Below are positions 42,801 to 46,939 of a DNA stretch of 46,939 nucleotides, piece by piece. Location of the stretch: contig JAAVDH010000040.1 of assembly GCA_014801865.1 (NCBI GenBank), positions 1-46,939 of the forward strand, given 5' to 3'. Below the pieces are notes generated by a model, which was not told where the DNA came from, made no database searches, and worked only from the letters and a program-made list of their open reading frames with translations. The position numbers and the translations under genes are program-made. The stretch comes from Bacteroides sp. Its GTDB lineage: Bacteria > Bacteroidota > Bacteroidia > Bacteroidales > Muribaculaceae. The number at the start of each line of letters is the position of its first letter. Within the stretch, counting starts at the first letter, position 1.

Positions 42801-43123
42801 TGTATGCCCACGGTACTCTCGTGCCCATCGAAGACTACTACGCTACTATCGGTGGACAGCGTATGGCTACCGAGTATGTATATGACGCTACCAACGTACG
42901 TCTCGGTGAGATTTCACTCAGCTATACCGTACGCAATCTCTTCAAGGGTGCTATCAAGGGTATTACCCTGTCAGCTACCGGTCGTAACCTCTTCTTCTTC
43001 TACAAGAAGGCTCCCTCCGATCCTGATATCGCCCTCACCACTGCCAACGGTCTCGGTGCATTTGACTTCTTCAACATGCCCGCTTCACGTTCTTACGGTA
43101 TCAACCTTAAACTCGAATTCTAA
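39836..43123 (+). CDS. SusC/RagA family TonB-linked outer membrane transporter
   Basis: A 1095-residue TonB-dependent receptor. The signal peptide is MLKPIVSVSKLLLAASVLGG onward. A carboxypeptidase-like domain follows (about 40-115: TGIVLDEYGDGLIGASVRL). Then come the SusC signature at the end of that domain (LDEVVVTAMGIKRKE), a plug domain (about 130-260: NALNGKVSGVTI, NDPLVVVDGIPM, LKGANAAALYGSAAANGV) and a 22-strand barrel ending NLKLEF. With SusD it imports oligosaccharides or peptides across the outer membrane. The ATG at 39836 is chosen because the open frame upstream to 39665 covers the promoter. Codons are strongly biased (GGT, AAC, CGT), suggesting high expression. Confidence 0.96.
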   Translation: MLKPIVSVSKLLLAASVLGGVAVPATMQAAPAPVEQSSNSATGIVLDEYGDGLIGASVRLTSDLSKGVSTNVDGEFALANVKKGSKLLITSVGYRNVEVVWNGTPLTVQMELDSQTLDEVVVTAMGIKRKESSLTYATQEIKGDDLMKVQDANFVNALNGKVSGVTITQSAGGAGGASKILLRGNKSVMGNNDPLVVVDGIPMTNQVKGTSNWSSGSELGYASTSEGGDALSLINPDDIASINVLKGANAAALYGSAAANGVLMITTKKGKEGKISVTVNSSVSFENPLAKPDLQYIYGTRFLNDPQGNPISMSIGAWGKKIGTYTDAELAYDKSRITNTAQHHIDNFFETGTTWNNSLAISGGTEKIRNYFSYANSNSQGMMPNNSYNRNTFAFRQNYNLIGGKLKIDLSINYAYAKNANRPGGGTAMNPLYDLYRLPGNADMNYYRANYMDPNGSWQTSNAVEFLLNGKKTSQFATLTGPAQNWFYPWTADNNNPYWITNMNRNTSVEERVYGSGVITYEIIPGLTVTGRLNADRSKMTTITNRYATTQLPSAKEDYGIYGNGRYNSNDWYVDAMASYNNTFNDTYSVSASAGWVGHTVKSDVYSQWVNATYFDQYSMNKPPQYANYFHPTARFNGNGISASNSSNWDKGLFFTGQFGYKDMVYLEGSYRVDWYRAFRQFADRGTPDHYGYWSIGANTLVHRYVKMPEFISHLKLRASYSEVGNSIPNVVFAKTSVDLATGAAGSPVYGYFDNPRPETSKSFEAGFDISLFQSSLNWDLTYYNTDLTNSYFLAATTGGKSKPVNTGSIRNQGIETTITYDIFAGGDWTWRTGFNLAYNDNKIKKTFTDEFGQPAMMEQLIANGSIAVRYQPDGSYGDIYALDFVRNEDGSIYIDPNAGVPVKSNNQWAYLGNMNSKWQLGWSNTIRWKDLSLYFLINGRLGGKFISLTEAYLDQIGMSQRTADARLAAEASGLMWTSADGSVSKPGMYAHGTLVPIEDYYATIGGQRMATEYVYDATNVRLGEISLSYTVRNLFKGAIKGITLSATGRNLFFFYKKAPSDPDIALTTANGLGAFDFFNMPASRSYGINLKLEF

Positions 43124-43147
43124 TCTCTTCCTTACAGTTATACCAAT

Positions 43148-44950
43148 ATGAATTTCAACAAACTTAAATACGCCATCGCGGTGCTTCCCCTCCTGGGAGC
43201 TACCTCATGTATGGACTTCGATACTCCTTCCGATGAGTTCGCCCCTAATGAAATAGAAGATAACGTGACTATCTTCCAGGGCGATGCTGATGCGTTGGAT
43301 TTTGTCTACCAGCCCGATGAAGAAAAGGTTGACAGCGTAATCGAGGCTCTCGAGATGGAGTTCGCCCACCTCATCAACGCTCAGACCGCGCTTCTCGGCG
43401 GTAAGGACGGTGCACCCCTTCAGGAGCACTACTATCAGCAGGTTTACAGCATGACTGTTGACAACTATGCCGGTTACTTCACCATGATCAACAGCTCATT
43501 CATGGAAGGTACCATGGAGACTACCTACTACTATACTCCTAAGTATACTGAGAGTCCCTATGGCCGTCTTCTCAACATGAAGAATGACCTCGCTAACTTC
43601 CTCAACCGTCCCGAGACCAACTCTATCGTTGAGCTCAAGGCTGTGGCTCTGCTTATGTTCAACCTCGTGGCTCAGGAAGTTACCGATATCTACGGTGCCA
43701 TACCCTACGCTGACCATAAGAACAATAAGGAGACCAACCCCTTCACTTTCAACAACGGTCGTGAGATCTACTATACCATCGTAAACAACGTTGACTCTAT
43801 CAACGCTTGTCTTCTTAATCTTGAAAATCGTCCCGAATGGTATCAGGAGAAACTTAATCAGCTTCTCCGTATGTACGACCAGAGCACTGTGAACCCCAAC
43901 TATGAGACATGGCGTCGTCTGGCCAACTCGCTCAAGCTCCGTATGGCTATCCATATTGCCAAGGTTGAGCCCGAAACCGCCAAGAAGTGGGCCGAGCAGG
44001 CTGTAGCTGACGGTGTTATCGAAGAGAAGAGCCAGCAGGTAGGTGTGTTCGACGGTACAACCTTCGGCTCACGCATCACTCCTCTTCAGGTAATTGAGAA
44101 CAGCTGGAACGACAGCCGCGTTAATGCATCGCTGATCAGTATCCTCGCCAGCCTCAAGCACCCCTATATGAACTATCTCTTCGATACGAACAGCAACGAT
44201 ATCGTCAACTCTACTACCGGTGACGTTCTTCCTGCCGGTTCAGAAATAGTAGGTGTGCGTGCAGGTCTCCGTATGGAACCCTCACAGCAGTATTTCTCTA
44301 ACATGCGCGTGGCTTACTCAGGTCTCAACTTCAACAATGACCCCGGTGAGAATGCCCGTTACATGCCCTTCTATATCCTGAAGTGGGCTGAGATCGACTT
44401 CCTCCGTGCCGAGGGCGCTCTCCGCGGCTGGAATATGGGTGGCACCGCTGAATTCTTCTACAATCGCGGTATCGACAACGCTGACTGCAGCGACGTGTTC
44501 ATGTTCCCCTCAGGCGACTACGAAAAGTACCTCCCCGAGTATAAGGAGCTCGAAGAGGCCGTTCCCTATACCTACGTTGATCCCATGGATGACGCTAACA
44601 ATATCCAGAGCGTTACCAAGATCGGTGTTAAGTGGAACGAAGCTGACGAGCCTGAGACCAAGCTCGAGAAAATCATCACTCAGAAGTACATCGCTACATT
44701 CCCCTACAGCTACGAAGCTTGGGTTGACCTCCGTCGTGTAGGTTACCCCTATATCTTCCCCGTTCTCAACCCCACCATGGGTAATGACGGTTCACTCTCA
44801 TTTGGTGAGATTATCCGTCGCATACCTCTGCCCTTCGGCAACACTCAGGCCGGTCAGAACGACGTGCAGGATAGCGGTATCGAAGCTCTCGGCGGTCCCG
44901 ACCTGATGTCTACCCGCATCTTCTGGGACGTTGACACCCCCAACCTCTAA
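43148..44950 (+). CDS. SusD/RagB family outer membrane lipoprotein
   Basis: A 600-residue surface lipoprotein with lipobox cysteine at residue 21 (LGATSC). It is a helical SusD-like protein (DLANFLNR, LLMFNLVAQEVTDIYGAIPYADH, WRRLANSLKLRMAIHIAKVEPE; near the C-terminus YEAWVDLRRVGYP). It caps the SusC barrel and presents the ligand. The start lies 24 bases after SusC, and both share a transcript that ends at the terminator at 44980. It looks closer to the SusD-like_2 branch than to starch-binding SusD, so the ligand is open. Confidence 0.94.
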   Translation: MNFNKLKYAIAVLPLLGATSCMDFDTPSDEFAPNEIEDNVTIFQGDADALDFVYQPDEEKVDSVIEALEMEFAHLINAQTALLGGKDGAPLQEHYYQQVYSMTVDNYAGYFTMINSSFMEGTMETTYYYTPKYTESPYGRLLNMKNDLANFLNRPETNSIVELKAVALLMFNLVAQEVTDIYGAIPYADHKNNKETNPFTFNNGREIYYTIVNNVDSINACLLNLENRPEWYQEKLNQLLRMYDQSTVNPNYETWRRLANSLKLRMAIHIAKVEPETAKKWAEQAVADGVIEEKSQQVGVFDGTTFGSRITPLQVIENSWNDSRVNASLISILASLKHPYMNYLFDTNSNDIVNSTTGDVLPAGSEIVGVRAGLRMEPSQQYFSNMRVAYSGLNFNNDPGENARYMPFYILKWAEIDFLRAEGALRGWNMGGTAEFFYNRGIDNADCSDVFMFPSGDYEKYLPEYKELEEAVPYTYVDPMDDANNIQSVTKIGVKWNEADEPETKLEKIITQKYIATFPYSYEAWVDLRRVGYPYIFPVLNPTMGNDGSLSFGEIIRRIPLPFGNTQAGQNDVQDSGIEALGGPDLMSTRIFWDVDTPNL

Positions 44951-44979
44951 TACATAGATTCCCATCTATCCCATCCCTC

Positions 44980-45013
44980 GGGAGGCGCGGCAATAGTCGC
45001 GCCTCCCCTTTTT
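44980..45013 (+). terminator. Intrinsic terminator after SusD
   Basis: GGGAGGCGCG (44980-44989) and CGCGCCTCCC (44998-45007) form a perfect 10-bp stem with an 8-base loop, followed by CTTTTTG. It separates SusCD from the next gene. Confidence 0.9.
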
Positions 45014-45040
45014 GTATATCTCCCCTTGATTCTTTAATTC

Positions 45041-45075
45041 GCCTAATCCTAATGGCCTAATCCTAATGGCCTAAT
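45041..45075. repeat. Tandem repeat of 14 bp
   Basis: GCCTAATCCTAATG occurs twice in direct succession, followed by GCCTAAT. It lies in the 376-base gap between SusD and the next gene, which also holds a terminator, a promoter and a structured leader. Confidence 0.7.
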
Positions 45076-45187
45076 ACTTAAGTAATGTGAATTTGCTTTA
45101 AAAATATACTCTTACATTAAATGTTAAATCATAGGTATGATATCAAAAAAGCGGTTGACAACTTGTGTGTTATTTTGGATAATTACC

Positions 45188-45195
45188 TATCTTTG
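45188..45195 (+). promoter_or_regulatory. Promoter -7 box of the GH85-like gene
   Basis: TATCTTTG, with TTG at 45163-45165 as a possible -33 box. The leader of about 125 bases folds into a hairpin (GTATGT and ACATAC at 45224-45237, with CCCG/CGGG outside) and carries TAACCAATCA at 45302-45311. Confidence 0.65.
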
Positions 45196-45326
45196 TACAC
45201 TTTAAGTTTATGTCTTCCCGGATGTATGTGTACATACGATACGGGATTTTAATTCTTGGCGTGTCAATCCGTCACGTACATAGCCTTAAATGCTAATCGT
45301 TTAACCAATCAATATCAATAATTTAC

Positions 45327-46939
45327 ATGAAGAAATCTACTCTCATTAGCGCATCGTTGCTCGCCGCAGCCGCAATGCCTATGGTAGGTTACGCTCAGAC
45401 AGGCGATAAATCGGTTTATGACCATAGCGCCTGGGAGAATGAGAATGTCCTGAAGCTCTTCTCAGTTGCTTGGGACGAGGGCCGTAACTACCCCACGACC
45501 GAGGAACTCAACTCTATCGGCTTGAACTATGTCGATATGGAGATGGTTCGCTCGCACACCCGTTACCGCGACATTACTAAGGATGCCTCGCGTGACCTTA
45601 AGTCGGATATCAACCACGACCGTCTGCTGTGGAGCAACTTCCCCGCAGGTTATGGTAAGAATATCGGTGGTTACCCTTCAAGCGACTTTGACCAGGATGT
45701 GTTCTCTCTGTGGAACTACACCAACCTCTTCGGCTCATGGAACTACGGCTTCCTGCAGGCCCCCGGTTCATGGGTTGACGCAGCTCACAAAAACGGTACC
45801 CGTATCTACGGTGGTATCAAGTTCTTTGAAGGCTGGAACAATAGTGATGAAGAGAAGGCTTTCTTTGACTTCATCAATACCAAGAACGACGACGGTACCT
45901 ACAAGTACTCACGTGCGTTCGTAAACGCAGCTACCTTCTTCGGCAACGACGGTTATAACTACAACCAGGAGGGTTCGGCTTATCAGAATGCCGACTGGGT
46001 TAACTTCCACGCCGAGGTTATGAAGCATGCCCGCGAGCTTAATCTTACCGGTTTCGGTATCGGTCAATATACCGGTAGCTCAGGTCTTACCGCTACTAAT
46101 GTCAGTTTCCTTTACGGTAGCTCGGAAGGCAGAATCTATGACTGCATGCTCAACTATAGCGGTAATAGACTCGCTCATCGTAATGTGCCCAACAGCCTGT
46201 CTGTTGCCGAATCTACCGTAGGTAGTTACGATGGTCTCTATCAGGGTGCTCTTATCGTGAATATGTCTACCGACTTCTGGATGGAGATGAACACCGAGAC
46301 CACCAAGGCTATGAATATCTGCCTCTGGGGTGAACATGACCAGAGCCGTTTCTTCCAGTTCCGCGTAGGTGAAGACCCCATCTCAATCCAGGAAAACTAT
46401 CAGCTTCTTCTCGAGAAGGGTTATTCAGGTGCCAACCGTAACCCCCTGAACACCCCTGTCATGAACAATAATTGGGGTTCATTCCAGGTGTCTTCAGGAA
46501 ATGAAGCATGGAAGCAGCTTAACAACGCTCCCGGTTTCTGCTCTATGGTACCCGAGCGTACCGCCATCAACTTCGCCCTTCCCTTCGAGACACACTTCTC
46601 ACTGGGTAACGGTGAAAATTACTTCTACAAGGGTAAGGTATCACACGGTTCATGGTACAACATGAGCCAGCAGGACATCGTTCCCACCTATCGTTGGCTT
46701 GTTACCAAGAAGGGTGACATGACCGCTTACTCTACCGACCTCGATGTACGCTTCTCTCACGAGGACGCTTACATGGCAGGTTCTTCACTGAAGATCACAG
46801 GTGCCACCACAGCAGGTGCTGACGTGGTTCTCTACCGTACCGCCCTCCAGGTTACCGAAGGCAATCCCATGGTGACCCTCGCAGTCAAGGGAGCTCAGGG
46901 TGAGACCAACCTGTCAGTCATCATCAAGAAGCAGGGCAG
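45327..46939 (+). CDS. GH85-like endo-beta-N-acetylglucosaminidase (partial, runs off right edge)
   Basis: At least 537 residues, cut by the window edge. The signal peptide is MKKSTLISASLLAAAAMPMV onward, ending near GYAQ. A TIM-barrel-like region follows with SLWNYTNLF, APGSWVDAAHKNGTRIYGG and NDGYNYNQEG. The first two resemble the N-terminal half of GH85 endo-beta-N-acetylglucosaminidases. Asn213-Gln214-Glu215 sits where GH85 has its catalytic Asn-x-Glu, so cleavage inside the chitobiose core of N-glycans is likely. Later motifs fit less well, and a diverged relative is possible. Strongly biased codons match SusCD. It has its own promoter but probably belongs to the same locus. Confidence 0.65.
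   Translation, partial: MKKSTLISASLLAAAAMPMVGYAQTGDKSVYDHSAWENENVLKLFSVAWDEGRNYPTTEELNSIGLNYVDMEMVRSHTRYRDITKDASRDLKSDINHDRLLWSNFPAGYGKNIGGYPSSDFDQDVFSLWNYTNLFGSWNYGFLQAPGSWVDAAHKNGTRIYGGIKFFEGWNNSDEEKAFFDFINTKNDDGTYKYSRAFVNAATFFGNDGYNYNQEGSAYQNADWVNFHAEVMKHARELNLTGFGIGQYTGSSGLTATNVSFLYGSSEGRIYDCMLNYSGNRLAHRNVPNSLSVAESTVGSYDGLYQGALIVNMSTDFWMEMNTETTKAMNICLWGEHDQSRFFQFRVGEDPISIQENYQLLLEKGYSGANRNPLNTPVMNNNWGSFQVSSGNEAWKQLNNAPGFCSMVPERTAINFALPFETHFSLGNGENYFYKGKVSHGSWYNMSQQDIVPTYRWLVTKKGDMTAYSTDLDVRFSHEDAYMAGSSLKITGATTAGADVVLYRTALQVTEGNPMVTLAVKGAQGETNLSVIIKKQG

Noticed and set aside
45529-46221. Other-frame ORFs inside the GH85-like gene (45529-45924, 46027-46221)
   Set aside because: They are in a shifted frame; the frame from 45327 stays open to the window edge, with signal peptide and barrel motifs.

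Overview
The window reads as chromosome of a gut-type Bacteroidales bacterium, most likely Muribaculaceae-like; the family is an inference. Evidence: a SusC/SusD pair next to a glycan-cleaving enzyme, Bacteroidota-typical families (DUF4295, DUF6029, Omp28, DUF3127, DUF4293), promoters of the TAnnTTTG type roughly 20 bp downstream of a TTTG box, almost no Shine-Dalgarno sequences, and a 33-residue C-terminal tail shared by three exported proteins. I saw no rRNA, tRNA, CRISPR array, transposase or phage structural gene.

Layout. 1-5.7 kb (minus): a small unknown protein, an exported cyclophilin and an M16 peptidase in one operon, preceded by a large TonB-receptor-like barrel gene. 5.7-7.3 kb: a gap with a candidate 19-codon gene behind a strong hairpin, then an exported PepC-type peptidase. 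7.4-9.7 kb (plus): nfnA-nfnB, transhydrogenase/glutamate-synthase-like flavoproteins. 9.7-13.0 kb: rpmB-rpmG-DUF4295, a candidate short RNA with its own promoter and terminator, then cvpA-sufB without sufC/D/S. 13.1-17.0 kb: an envelope operon (TlpA-like thioredoxin, DUF6029, Omp28, tail-bearing protein). 17.0-17.3 kb: a large nested palindrome. 17.3-19.1 kb (minus): queF and a patB-type PLP lyase. 19.2-22.9 kb (minus): two paralogous exported proteins of unknown function. 23.1-27.9 kb (plus): rel and a PgpH-like HD phosphodiesterase, probably linking ppGpp and c-di-AMP metabolism; then yitT. 29.3-34.2 kb (minus): alpha-L-fucosidase, cutC and a transglutaminase-fold protein in one operon. 34.3-37.5 kb (minus): valS and a DUF3127 protein with an SSB-like acidic tip. 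37.6-39.5 kb: DUF4293 protein, amidase, small ORF, Lrp-family regulator. 39.6-46.9 kb (plus): SusC, SusD and the start of a GH85-like endoglycosidase, cut by the right edge; this looks like a host-glycan (possibly N-glycan) utilisation locus.

The most unusual content is intergenic. One family of imperfect palindromes of about 180 bp occurs five times, whole or partial, including in the leader of rel and flush with the yitT stop codon. A second nested palindrome (17.0-17.3 kb) has 35-bp and 28-bp arms. A third hairpin family recurs at 29.2 and 34.2 kb. All are non-coding and lack an adjacent transposase, as expected of MITE/REP-like elements mobilised in trans. Leaders also share the short motif TAACCAATCA.
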